A stretch of 64,000 nucleotides of DNA from the NCBI GenBank assembly GCA_000434555.1, contig FR880110.1:87211-151210 (forward strand). The letters are read 5' to 3'. The position numbers and the translations under genes are program-made. The notes under the pieces were generated by a model, which ran no database searches, had not been told where the DNA came from, and saw nothing but the letters and a program-made list of their open reading frames with translations. Position 1 is the stretch's first letter. Each line of letters begins with the position of its first letter. Shown here in pieces: positions 42,519-50,540 of the stretch. The DNA is from Clostridium sp. CAG:524. Lineage in GTDB: Bacteria; Bacillota_I; Bacilli_A; RF39; UBA660.

Positions 42519-42541
42519 GCAGCATAAAAAGTGCTGCTTTT
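42517..42541 (+). terminator. Terminator after leuS
   Basis: AAGCAGCA (42517-42524) pairs with TGCTGCTT (42532-42539), then T residues. The 5' arm overlaps the leuS stop. Confidence 0.9.
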
Positions 42542-42599
42542 ATCATTTGAAAACATATTTAATATATGTTATCATAAGTAATGAAATAGTGGTGAAAAT

Positions 42600-43217
42600 A
42601 TGAATGATAGTTTAGATAAATATTGGGATAATATTCATAAAGAATACATTTCTACTTATGATGGATGGTTCAATAAATATATAAATTTATTACATAAAGA
42701 TGATAATATTGTTGAACTTGGTTGTGGAAGGGCATATACAAGTAAATACCTAATTGATAATGGATTTAAAAATATAATTGCTTGTGATTTTTCAAAAGAA
42801 GTATTGAATATTGTGAACAATGAAAATCCAAATATAAAAACAATGCTTTTTGATATGAGTGATGGACTACCTTTTAATGATAATTCAAAAAATATAATAG
42901 TTGCTGATCTTTGTTTACATTACTTTGATTTATCAAAAACAAAATATATTTTTAGTGAAATATATAGAGTATTAAAAGAAAACGGATATTTAATCGCAAG
43001 AGTTAATTCATTTAATGATATACAAATACCACTTAAATCAAAAAAAATAGAAAAGCATTATTATTATGATGGTAAATTTTATAAGAGATTCTTCGATAAA
43101 AATGATTTAGAAGAACTATTTAAAGATTTTAAAATATACAATTTAGAAGAAAAGAAAATGGATAGATATGAACATCCTAAAATATTATGGGAATTTTGTG
43201 TAGAAAAAAAGAAATAA
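42600..43217 (+). CDS. Class I SAM-dependent methyltransferase
   Basis: 205-residue methyltransferase with motif I VELGCGRAYTSKYL, an acidic residue at the end of strand 2 (IIACDFS), and the motif IV region FNDNSKNIIVADLCLHYFD. The block YRVLKENGYLIARVN is the usual post-motif pattern. The substrate cannot be told from sequence. GGTGAAAAT lies just before the ATG. No stop-proximal hairpin is evident, and pssA starts after its own promoter about 70 bases later. Confidence 0.85.
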   Translation: MNDSLDKYWDNIHKEYISTYDGWFNKYINLLHKDDNIVELGCGRAYTSKYLIDNGFKNIIACDFSKEVLNIVNNENPNIKTMLFDMSDGLPFNDNSKNIIVADLCLHYFDLSKTKYIFSEIYRVLKENGYLIARVNSFNDIQIPLKSKKIEKHYYYDGKFYKRFFDKNDLEELFKDFKIYNLEEKKMDRYEHPKILWEFCVEKKK

Positions 43218-43241
43218 TGGTGTTAAGAAAAGATAGATTGT

Positions 43242-43270
43242 TTGCATTTTATGTAAAAAATATGTATAAT
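43242..43270 (+). promoter_or_regulatory. pssA-psd promoter
   Basis: TTGCAT (43242-43247), 17-bp spacer, TATAAT (43265-43270). Confidence 0.65.
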
Positions 43271-43288
43271 TAAATAGAGGTGTATAAT

Positions 43289-43927
43289 ATGATAGGATTT
43301 TATGATTATACAGTATTACTAACGTATATGGGATTTATATTTGGTATGTCTGGTATAATTTTAGCAATAAATGGACAAATATTTCCAGCAATAATATGTT
43401 TAATGTTTAGTGGACTTTGTGATATGTTTGATGGAAGAGTAGCAAGAACTAAAAAGAAAAGAACAACTGAAGAAAGACAATTTGGAATACAACTTGATAG
43501 TTTATCTGATTTAGTTTGTTTTGGTGTATTACCTTCAATAATTGGATATAATTTAGCATTAAATGATGCTTGGTTAACTTTTGACTATAAGTATTTACTT
43601 CCAATAATGATATTATTTCCACTTGCAGCACTTATAAGACTTGCTTATTTTAATGTACTTGAAATAACAAGAAATAGTAGTAAACCAGTAAAAGAATATA
43701 CAGGCTTACCAGTAACGTCATCAGCATTAATATTTCCATTTTTATATATATTTAGAAAAATGATAGGCAAATATTTTCCACTTGCATATGCTGGGGTAAT
43801 GTTACTAGTTGGTATACTTTTTATATCAAAGATTAAAATTAAAAAACCAAGTCTAAAAGTTATGATATTATTTATATTAATAGGGGTAATTGAGATATTA
43901 TTTATTATCGCGACTAGGTTATTATGA
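43289..43927 (+). CDS. pssA: CDP-diacylglycerol-serine O-phosphatidyltransferase
   Basis: Integral membrane enzyme (212 residues, about six helices) making phosphatidylserine from CDP-diacylglycerol and serine. The CDP-alcohol phosphatidyltransferase motif is present as DMFDGRVAR, then G and two Asp in GIQLDSLSD; the gap between AR and G is 12 residues instead of the common 8. The next gene decarboxylates its product, so the pair makes phosphatidylethanolamine. ATG 43289 is six bases after AGAGGTG; a GTG at 43280 lies in that site. The stop overlaps psd by four bases. Confidence 0.9.
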   Translation: MIGFYDYTVLLTYMGFIFGMSGIILAINGQIFPAIICLMFSGLCDMFDGRVARTKKKRTTEERQFGIQLDSLSDLVCFGVLPSIIGYNLALNDAWLTFDYKYLLPIMILFPLAALIRLAYFNVLEITRNSSKPVKEYTGLPVTSSALIFPFLYIFRKMIGKYFPLAYAGVMLLVGILFISKIKIKKPSLKVMILFILIGVIEILFIIATRLL

Positions 43928-44790
43928 TATACAAAGTAAAATCAAGAGAAACGAATAAAATAGATGAACTTAGTTCAGGTATAGCATTATCATTTTTATA
44001 TAATACCTTACTTGGAAGATTAATTCTAAAAATACTTACTATGAAATTTATTACTGATTTAGGTGGACTTTATATGAATAGTAAGCTATCTAAGCATAAA
44101 ATAAAAAGATTTATAAAAAAAAATAATATCAAAATAACTGACTATGAAAAAACAAATTATAATTCATTTAATGATTTCTTTAAAAGAAAAATTATATCAG
44201 TAAAAAGACCAATAGATATGAATAAAGATGTATTTATTTCACCATGTGATAGTAAATTATCAGTATATAAAATTATTAATGATTTAACACTTAATATAAA
44301 AGATTCATACTATACAATTAACACATTAGTTGATAAAAATATAATGAAACAATATAAAAATGGATATGCTTTAGTATTTAGATTATCACCAAATGATTAC
44401 CATAGATATTGTTATATAGATTCTGGATATCAAGAAACTAATACTAAAATAAAGGGTATATTTCATACAGTACAACCAATATCATTAAAGCATTACAATT
44501 TCTTTAAAACTAATAGTAGGGAGTGGACTATATTACATACTAAAAACTTTGGTGATGTAATACAAGTTGAAGTAGGAGCTTTAATGATAGGAAAAATAAC
44601 TAATGAACATGAGAATAATAATTTCAAGAAAGGGGAAGAAAAGGGTTATTTTGAATTTGGTGGTTCAACAATAGTATTACTTGTTAAAGAAAATGTAGTA
44701 AATATTGATAAAGATATATTAGATAATACAAGTAATAATATTGAAACATATGTTAAATATGGAGAAAAAATAGGTAAAAAAAATACTTAG
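43924..44790 (+). CDS. psd: Phosphatidylserine decarboxylase
   Basis: Pyruvoyl-dependent enzyme, 288 residues, making phosphatidylethanolamine. Conserved blocks: YNSFNDFFKRK, SPCDSKLSVY (Asp of the triad), FRLSPNDYHRYCYIDSG (His) and the self-cleavage site FGGST near residue 248, where the Ser becomes the pyruvoyl group. It overlaps pssA by four bases (ATGA). The 3' end overlaps the convergent gatD stop by three bases inside a shared bidirectional terminator. Confidence 0.92.
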   Translation: MIYKVKSRETNKIDELSSGIALSFLYNTLLGRLILKILTMKFITDLGGLYMNSKLSKHKIKRFIKKNNIKITDYEKTNYNSFNDFFKRKIISVKRPIDMNKDVFISPCDSKLSVYKIINDLTLNIKDSYYTINTLVDKNIMKQYKNGYALVFRLSPNDYHRYCYIDSGYQETNTKIKGIFHTVQPISLKHYNFFKTNSREWTILHTKNFGDVIQVEVGALMIGKITNEHENNNFKKGEEKGYFEFGGSTIVLLVKENVVNIDKDILDNTSNNIETYVKYGEKIGKKNT

Positions 44791-44816
44791 TTTAAAAAGT
44801 TTTCTAAGTATTTTTT
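44781..44816. terminator. Bidirectional terminator shared by psd and gatD
   Basis: AAATACTTAG (44781-44790) pairs with CTAAGTATTT (44804-44813). A-run before and T-run after make it work on both strands. The 5' arm contains the stop codons of both convergent genes. Confidence 0.85.
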
Positions 44817-45515
44817 ATATGCCTTTTTAGCACTAGATTCTTCTTTCTTATATTTAAGATTATGTTCCTTACATATTTTATTAAGTAAATAATCAGTAAA
44901 ATATGGATTACGTATAAGTAATGGACCAATTATATGAGTAGCATAAACATTCTTATAGTGATATCCATCACCATCGCTTTCATAATCATTTGAGTATTCT
45001 TTATTTACTTTAAATAGTGGACTCTTTATGTCATAAACTAAATCACATCTATTTTGAAATCCAATTATCTTTTCTTTTATATATTCAGAAGTTCCAACAA
45101 CCTCACCAACAATTCTATATCCAGAAGCATTACTAAATATCTTTTCGTTTATAAGTTTAGTATGATAAGCAAATATATCAAGAGCATCCATCTTTTCATC
45201 ATTATTAATAATATATTTACCAAATAAATCCATAGAGTTACCAGTAAGTATTAAATAACCATTATTTTCAATATATTTCTTTATATCATTTTTTCTTTTC
45301 ATGATATCACTAAGTGCAAGAAATAAATTATCTTCACTGCCAGATCCAATATAAACAATATCATATTTATCAAAATTAATTTGTTCATTAATACTTCTAA
45401 AGTCAATATTTACTTTAATTCCATTACGTTTAAGTTCATTATGTAAACATCTAGTATTAGCATTCTCTCCATATAAATTAAGAAGATCATAATATAAATG
45501 TAAAATATTAATCAT
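44787..45515 (-). CDS. gatD: GatD-like glutamine amidotransferase homologue lacking catalytic Cys/His
   Basis: 242-residue partner of MurT; in S. aureus GatD supplies ammonia for amidating D-Glu of lipid II. The fold is recognisable from LHLYYDLLNLYGE, YIGSGSEDN, GYHYKNVYATHIIGPLLIRNP and the C-terminal helix. The block that should hold the nucleophile (TICGGYQ in S. aureus, from memory) reads LTGNSMD, with Thr91 in place of Cys, and the catalytic His of LHGP is Ile196. It may be a non-hydrolysing partner. AAAGGAGG precedes the ATG; it overlaps murT by 8 bases. Confidence 0.85.
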   Translation of the reverse strand: MINILHLYYDLLNLYGENANTRCLHNELKRNGIKVNIDFRSINEQINFDKYDIVYIGSGSEDNLFLALSDIMKRKNDIKKYIENNGYLILTGNSMDLFGKYIINNDEKMDALDIFAYHTKLINEKIFSNASGYRIVGEVVGTSEYIKEKIIGFQNRCDLVYDIKSPLFKVNKEYSNDYESDGDGYHYKNVYATHIIGPLLIRNPYFTDYLLNKICKEHNLKYKKEESSAKKAYKKYLENFLN

Positions 45516-46845
45516 TATTATTTTCCTCCTTTATAATCTTTTTAAGTTCAATTTCTTTATCAAAACAAACCATAGAGAATATCTTACCAGTTGTCTTATT
45601 CTTAAGTATTTCACTTAATTTACTAATGTCATCTACAAGTATAATTTTATCTTTATTAATACCTGCATATTCCATTCTAACATTCATGTCATAACAGAAT
45701 TTACCAATTAGAACAATATTTTTAATTGAAGCATCATTTAAACTTTCAAAATCAATATCCCATATCCATGATATATCATTTTCTTTATATCTACGACTTG
45801 AAGAATCAAATCCAAGTATAATAGTTTTATCACCATCTTGATGTAATATATAATCAAGTGATTGTTTATAACTTAAATTATTTTCATTTTTACTTACTAG
45901 CATTTGCCATTTTCTATTATCAAAGTCATATATTTCAAGTCTTTTAGTTTTAATATTTTCATCATTAATAACCTTTAAAATATCTTCATCTTTAAGACCG
46001 ATTGATTTAGATAACGCATAACATCCAGTAACAAAATAAACTGTATATAGAAAGTTAGATGGTAAATTTACTTCGTTATCATTAATCTTTATCTTTTTAT
46101 TGTCTACATCAATATCAGTAGCAAAATAATCTGGCTTACCACGATTAAAATGATATTTAGGACAATTATATGAACCAATATGTCCATATTGATAATAATC
46201 ATATTCAAGTTTAGAATGACATATAGGGCAGTAAGCAGCATCTAAATTATTAAGATTACTTTTACGAGAATAATTATTTTTATCAATTCCATAAGTAATA
46301 ATTTCTCCTTTATGATTAATTCTAATTCTATTTACAAAAGGATCATCAACATTTATTACAAGATTAGTTCCGTTTGGTATTGCCTCTTTAATCGCATTAT
46401 ATATATTTTCAGGATGAGCATTTCTAGGTGGTTGATCTCTAGTTATATTAGTTATCATTAAATGAGTAGGGGTAATATATTCAAAAACATATTTCATAAA
46501 TTTCTCATCTAATTCCATAAGTAATACATCTGATTTAAGTTTACCAGTTAGTCTAGAATTATTAAGTACAAGAGAAGCAATTCCATCAATAGTGTTACTT
46601 CCTTCTTTATTATAAACTACTTTATAATTATTTTTAGTAAGTATGTTATACATAAGTTCAGTAGAAGAACTTTTACCACTAGAACCAGTTATACCAATTA
46701 CATATTTAGGTAGTTTAATTTTCTTTAGAATATTTTTATCAAGCTTTCTAGCAACTCGTCCTCCTATAACACTACCAGCATGACCAGTTAGTTTACTTAG
46801 TTTATTTGTTAATTTACATGAAAGTATTACAATAAATTTCCACAT
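45508..46845 (-). CDS. murT: Lipid II isoglutaminyl synthase subunit MurT
   Basis: Mur ligase-like ATP-dependent subunit, about 445 residues, that activates the D-Glu carboxylate of lipid II. The ATP loop is GITGSSGKSSSTE, followed by the central domain ITNITRDQ and IINVDDPF-type block VINVDDPFVNR. The zinc ribbon characteristic of MurT is present as CPIC, but the second pair reads CPKYH, so the fourth Cys is replaced (a His follows). The C-terminal DUF1727 domain is intact. ATG 46845 is six bases after AGGTG; a GTG at 46854 is in frame. It precedes gatD in one operon. Confidence 0.92.
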   Translation of the reverse strand: MWKFIVILSCKLTNKLSKLTGHAGSVIGGRVARKLDKNILKKIKLPKYVIGITGSSGKSSSTELMYNILTKNNYKVVYNKEGSNTIDGIASLVLNNSRLTGKLKSDVLLMELDEKFMKYVFEYITPTHLMITNITRDQPPRNAHPENIYNAIKEAIPNGTNLVINVDDPFVNRIRINHKGEIITYGIDKNNYSRKSNLNNLDAAYCPICHSKLEYDYYQYGHIGSYNCPKYHFNRGKPDYFATDIDVDNKKIKINDNEVNLPSNFLYTVYFVTGCYALSKSIGLKDEDILKVINDENIKTKRLEIYDFDNRKWQMLVSKNENNLSYKQSLDYILHQDGDKTIILGFDSSSRRYKENDISWIWDIDFESLNDASIKNIVLIGKFCYDMNVRMEYAGINKDKIILVDDISKLSEILKNKTTGKIFSMVCFDKEIELKKIIKEENNND

Positions 46846-46898
46846 TTTAATCACCTAAATATATTATATAACATTTTTATGAATTTATAAATATCTAC

Positions 46899-46927
46899 TT
46901 GAAAAACATGAACCCTTGTGTTACAAT
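46899..46927 (+). promoter_or_regulatory. tRNA-Glu promoter
   Basis: TTGAAA (46899-46904), 17-bp spacer, TGTTACAAT with the -10 at 46922-46927 (extended -10). The tRNA begins 15 bases later. Confidence 0.75.
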
Positions 46928-46942
46928 CAATGTATTGTTGAT

Positions 46943-47018
46943 GGCTCATTGGTGAAATGGTTAACACATCGCCCTCTCAAGGCGACATTCAAGGGTTCAA
47001 ATCCCTTATGAGTCACCA
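46943..47018 (+). tRNA. tRNA-Glu (anticodon CTC)
   Basis: 76 bases with encoded CCA. Acceptor GGCTCAT pairs with ATGAGTC (one G-U), discriminator A. The anticodon stem TCGCC/GGCGA encloses the loop CTCTCAA, giving anticodon CTC (Glu, GAG codons). T arm AAGGG-TTCAAAT-CCCTT is canonical. A gene for the TTC isoacceptor must lie elsewhere. Confidence 0.92.
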
Positions 47019-47099
47019 ATTTTTTTATTTGAACTATTATTTTATGGGAAATTTTAAGATAGTTTTATTATAATTAGAGTGTAAAATAATGAATAATTA

Positions 47100-47127
47100 T
47101 TTACATAATATCAATTGATATGATAAT
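47100..47127 (+). promoter_or_regulatory. Promoter of the candidate antisense RNA
   Basis: TTTACA (47100-47105), 16-bp spacer, GATAAT (47122-47127). Expected start near 47134. Confidence 0.5.
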
Positions 47128-47133
47128 ATATAA

Positions 47134-47216
47134 ATAGTGAAGTACCTAACCCCTGTGATTGGGCGTCACAATGTTTTTTTTGTTAAGCCTAACTACAAAA
47201 GTAAGTTAGGCATTTT
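47134..47216 (+). ncRNA. Candidate small RNA converging on a toxin-like peptide gene
   Basis: About 83 bases from the predicted start to a strong terminator (GCCTAACT 47187-47194 with AGTTAGGC 47204-47211, then T). It contains TGTGA/TCACA as a first hairpin followed by eight T. It contains no reading frame. Its 5' part is an inverted copy of the leader region of the opposite-strand peptide gene. The layout fits a type I antitoxin RNA. Confidence 0.5.
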
Positions 47217-47360
47217 TATTAACCAAAAATGATTAATAAAATTATTATAATAAGCAAAACGGCTATTAATAAGTCTTTCTTACTCATATAATACCACCTC
47301 CATTAGATTCCCCTGAAAAGAGAGAACAATAATGATTGTGGCGCCCAACCTAGGTACTTC
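47139..47360. repeat. Inverted repeats flanking the toxin-like peptide gene
   Basis: GAAGTACCTA at 47139-47148 and TTGGGCGTCACAAT at 47159-47172 recur in reverse complement at 47351-47360 and about 47335-47348 (13 of 14 matching). The left copy has about ten extra bases between the blocks. A transcript of the minus strand could pair its two ends. Confidence 0.75.
47219..47287 (-). CDS. 22-aa hydrophobic peptide, candidate type I toxin
   Basis: ATG at 47287 is six bases after a near-perfect GGAGGTGG. The peptide starts MSKKD and continues as one uninterrupted stretch rich in Leu and Ile, ending FG-stop: a single membrane-spanning helix with a basic N-terminus, the form of small membrane toxins such as Fst or TxpA relatives. 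The leader contains a hairpin (AACCTA/TAGGTT) and GGCGCC. It is enclosed by inverted repeats and opposed by a converging small RNA. It could instead be a harmless small membrane peptide. Confidence 0.55.
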   Translation of the reverse strand: MSKKDLLIAVLLIIIILLIIFG

Positions 47361-47369
47361 GGTAATAGG

Positions 47370-47539
47370 TTAACATATATGAAAATATAATGCAAAAAGG
47401 TAAAATTCAATTTTTAATTTTGAAAATTCAATTTTTCTATATAGATTTATTAAATATTGATAGAGTATTTTATGAATAATTAAATTTTTCTTATTTACAA
47501 CGTGTAAAAATTAAAATTCACTAAAAATAAAAAAATTTA
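47370..47539. other. AT-rich intergenic stretch
   Basis: Very AT-rich sequence ahead of spoVAC. It holds two copies of AAAATTCAATTTTT (around 47413 and 47433) and no gene. I found no convincing sigma-G promoter for spoVAC. Confidence 0.5.
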
Positions 47540-47569
47540 AATAATACTGAAATATGTATTATTTTTTTT
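47540..47569 (+). terminator. Hairpin terminator upstream of spoVAC
   Basis: AATAATAC (47540-47547) pairs with GTATTATT (47556-47563), then a T-run. It lies 30 bases before the spoVAC start, so it may insulate the operon or act as an attenuator. Confidence 0.65.
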
Positions 47570-47598
47570 ATGTTGTTAACAATAATATTAGGTGGATT

Positions 47599-48033
47599 AT
47601 GAATAAAAAAGAATATAAAAAGATAGTGGAAAAAAATATTGAAAAAGAAAGTCCTACTAAAAATGTTTTAATAGCATTTATAAGTGGTGGATTTGCTGGA
47701 TTATTTGCTGAACTTATAACTAACTATTATATAGGATGGTTGAATCTTTATATAAGTGATGCTTATTTAATGACATTTATAACATTTGTAACAATTGGTT
47801 CTATTTTAACAGGATTTGGAATATTTGATAAAGTATTATCAGTAGTTAAATGTGGACTTATAGTGCCAGCTAGTGGATTTGCGAATACTATGACAAGTTC
47901 TGCGATGGATACAAGAAGTGAAGGATTCATAAAAGGAATAGGTGCGAGTATATTTAAACTTGCTGGAAGTATAATTCTTTATGGCGTTATATTTGGAATA
48001 ATATTTGGGTATATAAGGAGTGTAGTATTATGA
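47599..48033 (+). CDS. spoVAC: Stage V sporulation protein AC
   Basis: 144-residue membrane protein with about four helices, part of the SpoVA channel that moves dipicolinic acid into the forespore and out at germination. Family blocks: AFISGGFAGLFAELI, GSILTGFGIFDKV, and GLIVPASGFANTMTSSAMDTRSEGFIKGIG. ATG 47599 follows AGGTGG; the frame extends upstream but only through the hairpin terminator. It overlaps spoVAD by four bases. Only AC, AD and AE are present here, the core set seen in many Clostridia. Confidence 0.92.
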   Translation: MNKKEYKKIVEKNIEKESPTKNVLIAFISGGFAGLFAELITNYYIGWLNLYISDAYLMTFITFVTIGSILTGFGIFDKVLSVVKCGLIVPASGFANTMTSSAMDTRSEGFIKGIGASIFKLAGSIILYGVIFGIIFGYIRSVVL

Positions 48034-48995
48034 CAAAATATTATGATAACGTTTATATTAATAATAAATATTCACTTTTAGGATCAACAAGATATGATCC
48101 AATTGTTAAAAGTAATGTTGATAATTGTATTAATGATTATTATATAGGTCAAAAGACAATTGAACTTGCTGAAAGTAAATATCAAGAAATAACAATAGAA
48201 GGTTTACTTAAAAAAAGTAAACTAAAAGAAAAAAATATAGAATTATTAATATCAAGTGATCTTCAAAATCAAAATCTATGTTCTACATTGGGAGCATCTA
48301 AATTTAAAATACCTTATCTTGGTATATATAGTGCTTGTGCTGGATTTACTGAAGGACTTATTGTTGCTTCTTCTTTATCTAAGAATGCGATTGTTACAGT
48401 TTCTTCTCATAATCTTGTAAGTGAAAAACAATTTAGATTTCCAGTTGAATATGGAGCACTTAGAAAAATGGTTAATACATGCACATCTACTGGAAGCATA
48501 AGTGTTCTTGTGTCAAATAATGAATCTAATATAAGAATAGAGTCATCAACAATAGGTAGGGTAATTACTATGGGTCATACTGATTCTAATGATATGGGAA
48601 GTGCGATGGCACCTTCATGTGCTGAAACTTTACATGATCATTTGAAAGATACAGGTAGAAATCCAAATTATTATGATTTAGTTCTTACTGGTGATCTTGG
48701 AATTTATGGATTAAAAATTATGAAAGAATATTACAAAAAGAAATATAAAGTGGATTTATCAAATGTTAATATAATTGATTCAGGTAGTATGTATTTTACA
48801 AAAGAAAATATATATGCTGGAGCTAGTGGTCCATTATGTTTACCTCTTATATTCTTTGATTATATCTTACCAATGAAAAAGTATAATAAAATATTATTAA
48901 TCGCAACAGGTTCGCTTCATTCAGTATTAAGTTCTAATTTAAAACTTGAAATGCCGGGAGTAAGTCACATAGTTAGTGTGGAGGTGAAATATTGA
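48030..48995 (+). CDS. spoVAD: Stage V sporulation protein AD
   Basis: 321-residue soluble protein with a thiolase-like fold that binds dipicolinic acid. Diagnostic blocks: SDLQNQNLCSTLGASKF, GIYSACAGFTEGL, FRFPVEYGALRK, GRVITMGHTDSNDMGSAMAPSCAETL and DLVLTGDLGIYG. It overlaps spoVAC upstream and spoVAE downstream by four bases each, so the three are coupled. The length is slightly short of the usual about 335. Confidence 0.93.
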   Translation: MTKYYDNVYINNKYSLLGSTRYDPIVKSNVDNCINDYYIGQKTIELAESKYQEITIEGLLKKSKLKEKNIELLISSDLQNQNLCSTLGASKFKIPYLGIYSACAGFTEGLIVASSLSKNAIVTVSSHNLVSEKQFRFPVEYGALRKMVNTCTSTGSISVLVSNNESNIRIESSTIGRVITMGHTDSNDMGSAMAPSCAETLHDHLKDTGRNPNYYDLVLTGDLGIYGLKIMKEYYKKKYKVDLSNVNIIDSGSMYFTKENIYAGASGPLCLPLIFFDYILPMKKYNKILLIATGSLHSVLSSNLKLEMPGVSHIVSVEVKY

Positions 48996-49342
48996 CATAT
49001 ATATTATCATTCTTATTTTGTGGAATAGTTTGTGCTATTTCTCAATATGTACTAGAAAAAACTAAATGGACACCAGGACATATGAATACTTTACTTGTTA
49101 TAGTTGGATGCATTTTATCAGGATTTGGACTTTATGATATTTTGCTAAAAGTTTTTCATGCAGGAGCAAGTATACCAATCATTAATTTTGGACATTTACT
49201 TGTTACTGGCGCAAGTGAAGGATATTTGGTGGATGGCTTTATAGGACTTTTTAAGGGCGTACTTGTTAATGCTAGTGCTGGAATAAGTTATACGATATTA
49301 ATATCTTTTATAGTAAGTTTATTATTTAAGGTTAAAAACTAA
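48992..49342 (+). CDS. spoVAE: Stage V sporulation protein AE (AEb type)
   Basis: 116-residue membrane protein with about three helices, third component of the SpoVA channel. Family blocks: LVIVGCILSGFGLYD, FHAGASIPIINFGHLL and GLFKGVLVNASAG. The start is TTG 48992 with GGAGGTGAAATA before it, overlapping the spoVAD TGA stop. A terminator follows directly, ending the operon. Confidence 0.9.
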   Translation: MTYILSFLFCGIVCAISQYVLEKTKWTPGHMNTLLVIVGCILSGFGLYDILLKVFHAGASIPIINFGHLLVTGASEGYLVDGFIGLFKGVLVNASAGISYTILISFIVSLLFKVKN

Positions 49343-49344
49343 AA

Positions 49345-49370
49345 AAGGAATGACATTTCCTTCTTTTTTT
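49345..49370 (+). terminator. Terminator of the spoVA operon
   Basis: AAGGAA (49345-49350), TGACAT loop, TTCCTT (49357-49362), then CTTTTTTT. The loop carries the -35 of the next promoter. Confidence 0.75.
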
Positions 49371-49378
49371 GTTATAAT
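49350..49378 (+). promoter_or_regulatory. Promoter overlapping the spoVA terminator
   Basis: ATGACA (49350-49355) in the hairpin loop, 17-bp spacer, TATAAT (49373-49378). Confidence 0.6.
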
Positions 49379-49409
49379 TTTTTTAGGAATAAAAAGGATA
49401 GTGGTTAAT

Positions 49410-50540
49410 ATGGATAATACAAATAATGTAAATAATGGTGTGGGTAGTGAAAATAATGCACCTGTAAATAATGGAGTATCAGTACCAAATACACAACCTG
49501 AAGTGATTAATTCAAATACACAACAAGTGGTAGGACAAACATCAGTTCTAGAAGGGGTACAAACAAATACGCCACAAACAGCTCAACCAGTACAATCAGT
49601 TCAACCACAAACAGTGGCAGCACCAACAGTGCAACCAACACCTGAAACTCCAATGCCTGAAATGCCTGCTATGCCAGAAGTTGCGCCAATGGAAGCAGCA
49701 CCAATGGAAGAACAAGTAATCTCAACACATAAAAAGAAAACTAGTAATTTAATTATGTATATACTTGTAATAATACTTATATTATTTGTTGTGTTTATTG
49801 ATCCAATAAAAGAATTTATAACTGATAAAATAATTGATTTTAAACCTAATAATCCTAATACATCTGAAAATTTGATAAGTGGATTTTTAAAATTAGAAGA
49901 GAAGAGTGGATACATAAAAGTTAATAATATTAAATATTATAATGTTAAAAAAAGTAATGAAACAAATATTATATTAAATTATGAACCATATAAAAATTCT
50001 TCTAATATAGAAAAAGAAGGTATATATATTGAATTATATAATGCTGATAAAGAAATACTTAGTAAGACATTATTTAATCCATCAAAGATAGAAAAAGAAG
50101 TTGTAAGAACATTCACTTTTGAAGTAACAAATGATGTATATACTGATGCTTTTTATGCTCTTGTTAAAACTTATACTGATGAGGAATTAAAGTCTACAAA
50201 AACATTAACATGTAAATATACAGTTAATAATGACAATATTACTTTAAATTATGTTAATACATATGAATTTATTAATAATTCTCTTACTAAATATAATGTA
50301 AATAAAACTTTCTCATATAAAGAAGATAATACTGAATCTAATAAATATAAAAATGAACTTAAAAGTGAATACTTGAATATAAATGATTTTAATATAAAGA
50401 GTGAATATAATGATACTTCTCTTAAATATAGTATTGATTTATCAAATGAAATAAAAGATTTTAGACCACTATATAAAAAAGATACAATAATAACAATAGT
50501 TAAAAATAAAGAAAAATTAAAGAAATGGAAATGTGAATAA
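49410..50540 (+). CDS. Single-pass membrane protein with Asn/Pro/Gln-rich N-terminus
   Basis: 376 residues. The first about 110 are low complexity (Asn, Val, Pro, Gln, Met), then HKKKT and one membrane helix (about 118-138), then a Lys/Asn-rich beta-type domain of about 230 residues, probably outside the cell. No family recognised. The layout resembles the proteins at 15288 and 57018, also Pro/Asn/Gln-rich membrane proteins of this genome. ATG 49410 follows AAAAAGGATAGTGG; an in-frame start at 49350 lies within the terminator. The stop overlaps scpA by one base. Confidence 0.7.
   Translation: MDNTNNVNNGVGSENNAPVNNGVSVPNTQPEVINSNTQQVVGQTSVLEGVQTNTPQTAQPVQSVQPQTVAAPTVQPTPETPMPEMPAMPEVAPMEAAPMEEQVISTHKKKTSNLIMYILVIILILFVVFIDPIKEFITDKIIDFKPNNPNTSENLISGFLKLEEKSGYIKVNNIKYYNVKKSNETNIILNYEPYKNSSNIEKEGIYIELYNADKEILSKTLFNPSKIEKEVVRTFTFEVTNDVYTDAFYALVKTYTDEELKSTKTLTCKYTVNNDNITLNYVNTYEFINNSLTKYNVNKTFSYKEDNTESNKYKNELKSEYLNINDFNIKSEYNDTSLKYSIDLSNEIKDFRPLYKKDTIITIVKNKEKLKKWKCE

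Noticed and set aside
47554..47598. Upstream extension of spoVAC
   Set aside because: It would start inside the hairpin terminator; AGGTGG before ATG 47599 marks the real start.
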